Source of the DNA: Clostridia bacterium | GTDB taxonomy: Bacteria; Bacillota; Clostridia; Oscillospirales; Acutalibacteraceae | Assembly: GCA_017631745.1 (NCBI GenBank) | Contig: JAGBSR010000194.1 | Coordinates: 1-13,305, forward strand | Length of the DNA stretch: 13,305 bases | Reading direction: 5' to 3' | In this document: positions 1 to 6,332 of the stretch, one piece after another | How the letters are laid out: every line of letters starts with the position of its first letter | Numbering within the stretch: the stretch's first letter is position 1 | Made by a program: the position numbers and the translations under genes | The notes under the pieces: generated by a model | Told to the model about the DNA's origin: nothing | Database searches by the model: none | Seen by the model: the letters and a program-made list of their open reading frames with translations, nothing else

Positions 1-1
1 G

Positions 2-979
2 GAAGTTCCTAAGGCAGAGCATACATACGGCGAATGGACAACCGTAAAGACAGCTACATGCGCAGCTGCAGGTATCGAAAAGGCTACTTGCACAGTATGT
101 AAGGAAGAAAAGACAAGAACAGTAGACAGACTCAAGCACACAGAAAAGACAATCCCCGCAGTTGCAGCTACTTGCACAAAGGACGGCTCAACAGAAGGTA
201 TTGAATGTACAGTTTGTAAGGCTAAGGTTAAGGAAGCAGAAGTAATCAAGGCTCTCGGTCACGACTACATCAAGGATGCTTCTTCAAAGGATGCAACCTG
301 CACAGCAGCAGGCTACTTCAAGGGCACTTGCTCACGCTGCTCAGAAGTGAAGGAAGAAGAGCTCAAGGCTCTCGGCCACACAGAAGAAACAATTCCCGGC
401 TCACCTGCTGACTGTACTCTCGACGGTCTCTCAGACGGTAAGAAGTGTATCACTTGTAAAGAAATCACTGTTGATCAGGAGCCTATCCCTGCTCTCGGTC
501 ACAAGCTCGTTGCAGATCCTGCTAAGTCAGTACCCGCAACCTGCACAGAAAAGGGTAAGAACTTTATGACATGTTCAAACTGCGCTCACACAGAAGAGCA
601 GGAGGTTGCTCCTCTCGAGCACACATGGAGCGAATGGGAAGAAGTAACAGCTCCTACTTGCGACGCTCAGGGCGCAAAGAAGAGAACTTGTGCTACATGT
701 AAGTTAGTAGAAGAAGGCGTTATCGATTCACTTGGCGGTCACGAGCTTGTAACTCTTCCCGGCTATGATGCAACCTGCACAGAGCCCGGTAAGACAAACG
801 GTTCACACTGCCAGAAGTGTAACACAATCTTTGAAGCTCAGGATGAAATTCCTGCAACAGGTCACGATATCGACGGCGTAGAGCCCGAGCTTATCAAGGC
901 TACAACAGACAGAGAAGGTACTTATGCTGAATTCTGTAAGATTTGTAACGAAGCTGTTAATCCCGTAACAATCGCTCAG
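2..979 (+). repeat. Eight tandem ~40-residue Cys/His protein repeats
   Basis: Repeat units end at the conserved His at about nt 139, 262, 379, 502, 622, 742 and 865, and a final degenerate unit runs to about 979. Units 1-7 follow C-x(9-10)-C-x2-C-x(12-14)-H with Gly four residues after the first Cys. The last unit has lost the first Cys and the His and keeps only the CxxC, as expected of a capping repeat. Three Cys plus one His could bind zinc or, outside the cell, form disulfides; the sequence does not decide. The DNA of the units has diverged, so these are old protein-level repeats rather than a recent expansion. Confidence 0.85.
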
Positions 980-1780
980 ATTGATGCTGCTTCAATCAAG
1001 CTTTCAACAGAAAAGTGCACATACAACGGTAAGAAGAGAACTCCCTCAGTTTCAGTTAAAGACGTTGAAGGTAAGGATCTTGTAGAAGATGTTGACTTCG
1101 AGGTTGAATATGCTGAAGGCAGAAAGAATGTAGGCGAATATCCCATCAAGGTTAAGTTCATCGGCAACTATGAGGGCGAAAAAGAACTTATATTTACAAT
1201 CGCTGCAGGTAAGACATCAAAGATTACTGCAACATCATCAAAGAAAGACTATGTCAAGCTTTCATGGAATGCAGTAACAGGTGCAACAGGCTACAGAGTA
1301 TATGTTTACAAGACAGCTGACAGCAAGACACGTAAGAGAATTGCAAGCGTTGAGGGTACAACCTACAACCTTACAAAGGATTACAGCGGTAAGGCTCTCA
1401 AGATCGGCAGCGAATATAAGATCGCTATCGTAGCATATACAAAGCTCGCTGACGGCACAGTTATCCACGCTCTTGCAGGTGTTGCAAATACCTTCACACG
1501 CAAGGCAGGTAAACCCGACCTTACAGTTTCAAGTGCATCAGGTAAGGCTAAGCTCAGCTGGACAAATGTTTCAGGCGAGACAGCATATCAGGTATACTAT
1601 GCAACAAGCAAAGACGGCGAATACAAGAAGCTTGCTACAGGCATAACAGCTGCTGCATACACAACAAAGACCTTTACAAAGGGCAAGACACTCTACTTCA
1701 AGGTCAGAGCTTATACAAAGGTTGACGGCGAAGTTATCTACGGTGCATTCAGCTCAGTTAAGAGTGTAACAATCAAATAA
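2..1780 (+). CDS. Secreted/surface protein with Cys/His repeats, Ig-like and two fibronectin III domains (5' partial)
   Basis: The reading frame is open from the left window edge, so the true start and any signal peptide lie upstream; 592 residues are visible. Residues 1-326 hold eight ~40-residue repeats with a C-x3-G, CxxC and closing LGH-type pattern. Residues about 330-400 form an Ig-like module (TYNG...VGEYPIKVKF...F.I). Residues about 403-497 and 501-592 are two fibronectin type III domains, each with an LSW near the start and a YK(I/V)A(I/Y)-like strand near the end. The protein ends right after the second domain, with no LPXTG motif, dockerin or C-terminal membrane helix, so any cell anchor must be N-terminal. 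Codon use is very uniform (gct, aca, aag, ggt, ctc), as in highly expressed genes. A terminator follows directly. Extracellular location and an adhesive or scaffold role are inference from domain type; no enzyme domain is visible. Confidence 0.85.
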   Translation, partial: EVPKAEHTYGEWTTVKTATCAAAGIEKATCTVCKEEKTRTVDRLKHTEKTIPAVAATCTKDGSTEGIECTVCKAKVKEAEVIKALGHDYIKDASSKDATCTAAGYFKGTCSRCSEVKEEELKALGHTEETIPGSPADCTLDGLSDGKKCITCKEITVDQEPIPALGHKLVADPAKSVPATCTEKGKNFMTCSNCAHTEEQEVAPLEHTWSEWEEVTAPTCDAQGAKKRTCATCKLVEEGVIDSLGGHELVTLPGYDATCTEPGKTNGSHCQKCNTIFEAQDEIPATGHDIDGVEPELIKATTDREGTYAEFCKICNEAVNPVTIAQIDAASIKLSTEKCTYNGKKRTPSVSVKDVEGKDLVEDVDFEVEYAEGRKNVGEYPIKVKFIGNYEGEKELIFTIAAGKTSKITATSSKKDYVKLSWNAVTGATGYRVYVYKTADSKTRKRIASVEGTTYNLTKDYSGKALKIGSEYKIAIVAYTKLADGTVIHALAGVANTFTRKAGKPDLTVSSASGKAKLSWTNVSGETAYQVYYATSKDGEYKKLATGITAAAYTTKTFTKGKTLYFKVRAYTKVDGEVIYGAFSSVKSVTIK

Positions 1781-1800
1781 TTTAAACCTCATATATAAAA

Positions 1801-1827
1801 AAGAAGTCCCTCGGGGCTTCTTTTTTT
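1801..1827 (+). terminator. Rho-independent terminator of the surface protein gene
   Basis: AAGAAGTCCC and GGGGCTTCTT can pair over up to ten positions, including one G-T. The stem is followed by seven T. It starts 20 bases after the stop codon and faces the minus-strand terminator at 1843-1870, so the two transcription units converge here. Confidence 0.9.
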
Positions 1828-1842
1828 GCTATGTGAAGGCAT

Positions 1843-1870
1843 AAAAAAGACAGCCACCGAAGTGACTGTC
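1843..1870 (-). terminator. Rho-independent terminator with UUCG tetraloop for the minus-strand RNA
   Basis: Read on the minus strand, GACAGTCAC and GTGGCTGTC form a nine-pair stem closed by a TTCG tetraloop and followed by six T (the A run at 1843-1848). It ends transcription coming from the structured RNA, and possibly from the DUF1292 gene upstream of it. Confidence 0.85.
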
Positions 1871-1899
1871 TTGCCCCGCAATTGCCGTTTTATGACGTG

Positions 1900-2070
1900 T
1901 ATAACCTGCTTTACGCAGGATGGTGATAGCGAGTCAGGTTCACGCTCCCTTCGTCCAATCAGGTGTCCTTTCAACCTGACCGGGAGGTCTGCAATCCGCT
2001 GACAAAGCGTCTCTCCTTTTGATAGGGTGTTGGGTTATAACTATCATAGGGAACACGAACAAAGCAGGAA
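1900..2070 (-). ncRNA. ssrS: Structured non-coding RNA, 6S RNA (SsrS) candidate
   Basis: The minus strand between the DUF1292 gene and a UUCG terminator has no credible reading frame but folds well. Its 5' end CCTGCTTT (2068-2061) pairs perfectly with AAAGCAGG (1912-1905), enclosing 164 bases. Next inward, TGATAG (2046-2041) pairs with CTATCA (1929-1924). A large open region follows. The tip has CTCCC/GGGAG (1986-1982 with 1949-1945) and a hairpin GGTCAGGT/ACCTGATT with a nine-base loop. A closing stem, big central bubble and terminal stem-loop, plus a GTTCGTG element just inside the 5' closing stem, resemble bacterial 6S RNA, which binds sigma-A RNA polymerase. I identified it from architecture and memory of family style, not alignment. 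No strong promoter is visible just upstream, so it may be processed from the DUF1292 transcript. The SRP RNA core, the tmRNA and RNase P hallmarks were not found. Confidence 0.5.
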
Positions 2071-2089
2071 TTAAGCTGATTTTAAAGAT

Positions 2090-2398
2090 TTATTCGTTAG
2101 CTTCTTTTTCGTATTTTTCGATAAGTCTGTCTTCGATGATGTTGCCGACTTCGTTGAATTCAGCTTCATCGTCGATCTGTACAAGATAAGTTTCGCCTTT
2201 TTCTTCAATTACCTTAAGAATAAGCACATCGCCGTCATCCTCGAGAAGATCAGCCTCATCCTCATAGATAGGTAAGAGGGCAACATATCTTCTGTCGTCG
2301 TCGAGCTCAATTCTGTCGATTTCCTCAAAGAGGTGCTCTTTTCCGTCGTCATCAACAACAGAAACTATGTCCATATCCATATTTAATTCGTCGCTCAT
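2090..2398 (-). CDS. DUF1292 (YrzB-like) small acidic protein
   Basis: A 102-residue, strongly acidic protein. Its pattern of an N-terminal DDDG-E-.F..ID.IE strand, then a YVAL.P and a DVLILKV strand, then an E-rich tail with E.FNEV...I.D is typical of the DUF1292/YrzB family of Firmicutes, whose function is unknown. The open frame extends to an ATG at 2452, but a consensus promoter at 2455-2483 places the transcription start near 2448. That ATG would therefore be at or upstream of the mRNA 5' end. The ATG at 2398 (MSDEL) is chosen because the family-like sequence begins just after it. Its ribosome binding site is weak (GGAC right before the ATG), so the start is moderately sure. It is divergent from the kinase/V-ATPase operon and lies upstream of the structured RNA. 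Confidence 0.8.
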   Translation of the reverse strand: MSDELNMDMDIVSVVDDDGKEHLFEEIDRIELDDDRRYVALLPIYEDEADLLEDDGDVLILKVIEEKGETYLVQIDDEAEFNEVGNIIEDRLIEKYEKEANE

Positions 2399-2454
2399 AG
2401 TCCGTTTTTCGGCCCGTATACCGAGCCATCCTTTCATATTTATATTACTCATAT

Positions 2455-2483
2455 ATTTTAATATTTATTCTTGCCAATGTCAA
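2455..2483 (-). promoter_or_regulatory. Sigma-A promoter of the DUF1292 gene
   Basis: On the minus strand a perfect TTGACA (2483-2478) and TAAAAT (2460-2455) are separated by 17 bases. The predicted start is near 2448, which leaves a ~50-base leader to the ATG at 2398. Confidence 0.8.
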
Positions 2484-2527
2484 TAGCTGTTTTAACATAA
2501 TACTTTATAAAAAATATTCCAAAACTG

Positions 2528-2557
2528 TTGGCAATTGGTGGTAATATGTGTTATAAT
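2528..2557 (+). promoter_or_regulatory. Sigma-A promoter of the kinase/V-ATPase operon
   Basis: TTGGCA (2528-2533) and a perfect TATAAT (2552-2557) have an 18-base spacer, with a TG one base before the -10 (extended -10). The predicted start is near 2564. It is the only strong promoter seen ahead of the ten closely spaced genes up to 12552. It is divergent from the DUF1292 promoter, with 44 bases between the two -35 boxes. Confidence 0.75.
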
Positions 2558-2637
2558 GATAATAATTATAGTGTGATACTATGACTTATTATGCCCGATT
2601 TGGTTTAAGAGATAGATTTTTGATTTATATGGTAAAA

Positions 2638-2646
2638 AGAGGAGAG
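2638..2646 (+). promoter_or_regulatory. Ribosome binding site that sets the kinase start
   Basis: AGAGGAGAG lies six bases before the ATG at 2653. The in-frame ATG at 2581 has no such site and lies only ~17 bases after the predicted transcription start, so 2653 is preferred. Confidence 0.75.
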
Positions 2647-2652
2647 ATAGAA

Positions 2653-4008
2653 ATGTCAAATTCATTGAATCCCGTTTTCGGTCAGTGGTATACAGACAGA
2701 CAGCTTGGCTCAGGCACAGACGGCAAGGTTTTCAGCATATACAGAGATAAATACGACGGCACAAAGGAACACTCGGTGCTTAAGATTATACGCCTTGGCG
2801 AAAACAGAGGCGACATCAAAACCATTGCGCCCAACGAAAATATTGTTATTGAAAATGAGGAAGAATATTACTCCACAATCATTGCCGGTATCACCGATAA
2901 TATCCGCACCATAATGGATACCGATAACGGCAAGCATTTTGTGCGCTATGAGGATTTCGAGCTTCGCAAGGCAAGCGACGGCAAGGGCAGACTCATTCTT
3001 CTCAAGCTTGAAGAAATGCGCTCACTTGCAGATTTGCTCAAGGACTTTTCTTTTACTCTTGAAGAGACTCTGCGTCTTGGTATCAGCGTCTGCAAATCCT
3101 TAATCAAGTGCCGCACCTTTGGCGGATATATTTACCCCAACCTCAAGCCTGAAAACATTCTTTTCGACAGAAACGGTGTCTGCAAGCTCGGCGATTTCGG
3201 TACCTTCAGCCTTCTCGAGCCTGCAAAGACATCTATCGCATATAAGCGTACTCAGTATTATATGGCTCCCGAGGTTATAAAGAGCGGCAATATGAACTGC
3301 ACGGCGGATACCTATTCCTTAGGTCTGATACTCTATATGCTTTCAAACAGAGGCAGACTTCCCTTTGCAGAAGCTTACCCCGAAAAGGTGACCATCAACT
3401 CTCTCAACGAGGGCGTGCAGAAAAGATCGGCAGGCGAAAAGTTCCCCGAGCCTCAGCTTGCAAGCGAGGAACTTAAGAAAATCATTGCAAAGGCATGCGC
3501 GTACAAGCCCAGCGACAGATATTTCACTCCCGAGCAGATGCTCAGCGACCTTACAAATGCCCTTAACAACAAGCCCTTTGAAGAGGCTCAGTATAACGAC
3601 ATATATTCTGTAACAAATACAGGCTATGATATGCCTCAGGAGGATGTGCTCATTCCCGATGTTGAGGACTTTCAGAAAGCTCCCGAGCAGGAAACAAAGG
3701 TAGTTTCCTTAAAGCAGGAAATAAAAATCCCTGAGATTGTGCCTGCATACAAAAAAGAGACTCAGCCTAAAAAGAAGCCGGTGAGATACGAAAAGCTTCC
3801 TGAAATCAAGCGCAAGAAAAGACGCAACAAGGAAATGGAAAGCAGAATACTCACAATGCTCATTATCACGGTAATACTTTTTATACTGATGATAACCTCT
3901 ATTGCACTTCATTCTTCAGGTGACGAAGCTACAATTGAGAGCATCGCTGCCGTAATAAATAACTATTACTTTATGCTCAGTGGAGGTGGTCTTTTAAATG
4001 GCTGCTGA
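2653..4008 (+). CDS. Membrane-anchored PknB-like protein kinase homologue, probable pseudokinase
   Basis: A 451-residue Hanks-type Ser/Thr kinase homologue. Visible landmarks are the glycine loop GSGTDGKV (20-26), the ATP-anchoring Lys44 (VLKII), Lys165/Asn168 of the catalytic loop, DFG with Asp181, Thr200 before YYMAPE with Glu207, and the ADTYSLG helix. The catalytic-loop HRD is replaced by Tyr-Pro-Asn (161-163), so the usual catalytic base Asp is Asn163. Phosphotransfer may be weak or absent, while nucleotide binding looks intact. A charged Lys/Pro-rich linker (~305-395) leads to one transmembrane helix (~399-419) and a short outer tail of ~30 residues. There are no PASTA repeats. The last 11 bases overlap the first V-ATPase gene, whose ribosome binding site lies inside the kinase's final codons, so translation is coupled. 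Control of the V-ATPase is an inference from this arrangement. Confidence 0.88.
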   Translation: MSNSLNPVFGQWYTDRQLGSGTDGKVFSIYRDKYDGTKEHSVLKIIRLGENRGDIKTIAPNENIVIENEEEYYSTIIAGITDNIRTIMDTDNGKHFVRYEDFELRKASDGKGRLILLKLEEMRSLADLLKDFSFTLEETLRLGISVCKSLIKCRTFGGYIYPNLKPENILFDRNGVCKLGDFGTFSLLEPAKTSIAYKRTQYYMAPEVIKSGNMNCTADTYSLGLILYMLSNRGRLPFAEAYPEKVTINSLNEGVQKRSAGEKFPEPQLASEELKKIIAKACAYKPSDRYFTPEQMLSDLTNALNNKPFEEAQYNDIYSVTNTGYDMPQEDVLIPDVEDFQKAPEQETKVVSLKQEIKIPEIVPAYKKETQPKKKPVRYEKLPEIKRKKRRNKEMESRILTMLIITVILFILMITSIALHSSGDEATIESIAAVINNYYFMLSGGGLLNGC

Positions 4009-4312
4009 ATTAATTAAATCAGTCCTCGCTGCCGAAGCAAAAGGCCGTCAGATGGAAGCTGATGCAAAAAAGAAAGCCGAAAAGCTTATCAGCGATGCGG
4101 TTATTCAGGCTGACATTATTGTCAAAACCTCGATACAGCAGGCTGAAAATCAGGCTAACCTTATATTAAGCGATGCGAGATATCAGAGCTCGGGTCAGAT
4201 TAAGCAGGCCGAAAAGCTTGCCGAAATGCGCGAGAAAAAATCTATCGCTGATACAGAAAAGCAATATGAAACAGCGATACAGATGATTTATGAAGAGCTT
4301 CTCATAAATTGA
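3998..4312 (+). CDS. ntpF: V-type ATPase peripheral stalk subunit (NtpF/G-H type)
   Basis: A 104-residue, Ala/Lys/Glu/Gln-rich protein that should form one long coiled coil. It opens with LIKSVLAAEAKGRQMEADA, a style typical of the short stalk subunit called NtpF in Enterococcus and AhaH/subunit H elsewhere. It would pair with NtpE to form the peripheral stalk that keeps the catalytic head from turning. GGAGGTGG (3982-3989) lies eight bases before the ATG. The gene starts inside the kinase gene and is followed after 34 bases by ntpI. The family call rests on composition, size and position as first gene of the ntpFIKECGABD order rather than on unique motifs. Confidence 0.8.
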   Translation: MAAELIKSVLAAEAKGRQMEADAKKKAEKLISDAVIQADIIVKTSIQQAENQANLILSDARYQSSGQIKQAEKLAEMREKKSIADTEKQYETAIQMIYEELLIN

Positions 4313-4331
4313 CAATATACCGAATCTATGT

Positions 4332-4341
4332 AAAGGAGGTG
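4332..4341 (+). promoter_or_regulatory. Strong ribosome binding site for the TTG start of ntpI
   Basis: AAAGGAGGTG lies five bases before a TTG codon at 4347. No ATG or GTG fits this site, so TTG initiation is supported. A strong site with a weak start codon may keep this large, single-copy subunit low relative to the ring subunit NtpK. Confidence 0.7.
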
Positions 4342-4346
4342 CTGTT

Positions 4347-6332
4347 TTGGCGAAAATAAAGCTTATGTCATTTGAGATAATTTCACTTCTCGGTGACAGC
4401 AAGAAAATAGTTGACTATCTTCAGAAAACGGGTGCCGTGCAGTTTGAAGACGCAACCGACGAAGAGCTTATAAAATATAAGACGACGGCAATTGTGTCTC
4501 AGCTTGAAAATAAGCTGGCTCTTGCAAAAAATGCATACACCATTCTCGAAGAAAATTGCAAGCTGAAAAAGAGCTTGATAGAGTCCTTCAGCGATTGCAA
4601 GCAGATAGAATACAGCGACTATAAAATGCTTTCAGACAAAAGCGAAGAGCTGACGGGTATCTGCCGTGAAATCTGCCTTTTAAAAGAAAAGATTGACTCG
4701 CAGAAGGCAGAAATAATAAAACAGCAATCTCTTATAGATTACTACACACCCTGGCAGGGTCTCGATATTCCCATGGCGTCAAAGCGCACCGTGCAGACGG
4801 CGATTTTCATCGGCACATTTAAAAATCAGTACTCTGCCGAGGAAATACTTGCTCAGATAAAGGAAAGAGACGAAGACCTTGACGATGTGGCTGTTGAGAT
4901 TGTACATTCGGAAAAAATGCTTACCTGTGCAGTATTTATGTGCCACGATTCCAGCAAGGAAAAGCTTGAAGCAATACTGCGGGATATAGGCTTTGTGATA
5001 CCCGACAAGGTGGCAATGAAGCTGCCCGATAAGGCGCAGGAGGATTGCAGAAAAGAAATCGAAGCAATCACTCAGGATATAGACAAGCTCACAGCAGAAA
5101 TAAAAGAATACGAAAGCTACTACAGCGATCTTCGTTTTCTCAGTGACTTCTTTAACTCTCAGATTGAAAAATACAAGGCTGTGGAAAATGCAGGCTCAAC
5201 TGAAATGGCATTTTATATCAAAGGCTATGTGCCTCAGAGAGTAGCTGAGGATATCAAGTTCGAAATCGAGCGCTCATACAGAGCTCAGATGGAGCTTTAC
5301 GAGCCTGATTATGAAAACGAGGATGTACCCGTACTTATCGAAAACAAGAGCTTTGCCGCAGGTGTGGAAAGCATCACTGATATGTACTCTTCGCCCTCGA
5401 ATAAGGATGTTGACCCCAACCCCGTAATGGCATTTTTCTATTATGCATTCTTCGGCCTTATGCTTTCCGATGCGGGCTACGGTCTGCTTATGGTGATTTT
5501 TGCGTTTTTCGCCAAAAAGAAGCTGAAGGTTACGGGCAACCTTAAAAAGACGGCAGATATGGTGCTTTATTGTGGTATCTCAACTGTCTTCTGGGGTGCG
5601 ATGTTCGGCGGTTACTTCGGTGACCTGATACCGACAATCTGCGAAAAATTCCTCGGTATGCCTGAGTTGCCGTCTCTTGCAATATGGATGGAGCCGATGA
5701 ACAACAGTATAGAGCTTTTGCTTTACTGCTTCCTGTTCGGCATTGTGCACCTTATGGCAGGTGTGCTCATCAGAGGCTATATGCTCATAAGAGATAAAAA
5801 CTATCTCGGCGCAATATGTGATACAATACCCGTTATGGTTTTCGTTGCAGGCTTTGCCATTGTAGGTGCAAACTTCTTTACGGATATCCCCGACAATATA
5901 GTTTCAATAGGCACAAAGGTGCTTGCAGTGGGTACATCTCTTATAGTCCTCACAGCAGGCAGAAGCTCGAAGAATATCCTCGGTAAGCTCGGTGGCGGAC
6001 TTTACGGTCTTTACAATGCCGCATCAGGCTATCTCGGTGATATACTTTCATATTCAAGACTTTTAGCTTTAGGTCTTGTAACGGGTGTAATCGCCAATGT
6101 AATCAACCTTTTAGGTGCAATGACGGGCAATATTATTACTTTTACCGCAATTTTTCTTATCGGACACACCGTAAATATAGCCATAAATCTTATGGGTACT
6201 TATGTTCATACAAGCCGACTTCAGTATGTTGAGTTCTTCTCAAAGTTCTACGAGGGTGCAGGCAGAACATTTACCCCATTTAAAATAAAATCAAAATTCT
6301 TTACAATCAAGGAGGAAAACAAATATGAATAA
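4347..6332 (+). CDS. ntpI: V-type ATPase subunit I (a-type stator subunit of the ion channel)
   Basis: A 661-residue protein of usual family length. The N-terminal half (to about residue 320) is soluble, charged and coiled-coil rich, and links to the peripheral stalks. The second half, from MAFFYYAFFGLMLSDAGYG onward, is a bundle of about seven to eight membrane helices. The family signature SYSRLLALGL contains Arg571, at the place of the essential Arg that releases the ion from the rotor carboxylate. A second conserved Arg624 is in HTSRLQYVEFF, followed by KFYEG.GR.F.PF near the end. It starts with TTG and overlaps ntpK by eight bases. With NtpK it forms the membrane ion path. Confidence 0.95.
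   Translation: MAKIKLMSFEIISLLGDSKKIVDYLQKTGAVQFEDATDEELIKYKTTAIVSQLENKLALAKNAYTILEENCKLKKSLIESFSDCKQIEYSDYKMLSDKSEELTGICREICLLKEKIDSQKAEIIKQQSLIDYYTPWQGLDIPMASKRTVQTAIFIGTFKNQYSAEEILAQIKERDEDLDDVAVEIVHSEKMLTCAVFMCHDSSKEKLEAILRDIGFVIPDKVAMKLPDKAQEDCRKEIEAITQDIDKLTAEIKEYESYYSDLRFLSDFFNSQIEKYKAVENAGSTEMAFYIKGYVPQRVAEDIKFEIERSYRAQMELYEPDYENEDVPVLIENKSFAAGVESITDMYSSPSNKDVDPNPVMAFFYYAFFGLMLSDAGYGLLMVIFAFFAKKKLKVTGNLKKTADMVLYCGISTVFWGAMFGGYFGDLIPTICEKFLGMPELPSLAIWMEPMNNSIELLLYCFLFGIVHLMAGVLIRGYMLIRDKNYLGAICDTIPVMVFVAGFAIVGANFFTDIPDNIVSIGTKVLAVGTSLIVLTAGRSSKNILGKLGGGLYGLYNAASGYLGDILSYSRLLALGLVTGVIANVINLLGAMTGNIITFTAIFLIGHTVNIAINLMGTYVHTSRLQYVEFFSKFYEGAGRTFTPFKIKSKFFTIKEENKYE

Noticed and set aside
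1789..1974. Minus-strand open frame of 61 codons
   Set aside because: It runs through the structured RNA and its terminator, has no ribosome binding site, and its product resembles no family.
1900..2070. Possible SRP RNA, tmRNA, RNase P RNA, T-box, TPP or cobalamin riboswitch
   Set aside because: None of their core motifs could be found, and the element sits downstream of a gene and ends at its own terminator rather than leading into one.
2581..2652. Longer N terminus of the kinase from the ATG at 2581
   Set aside because: It has no ribosome binding site and is almost at the predicted transcription start; the ATG at 2653 has an ideal site and the kinase domain begins soon after it.
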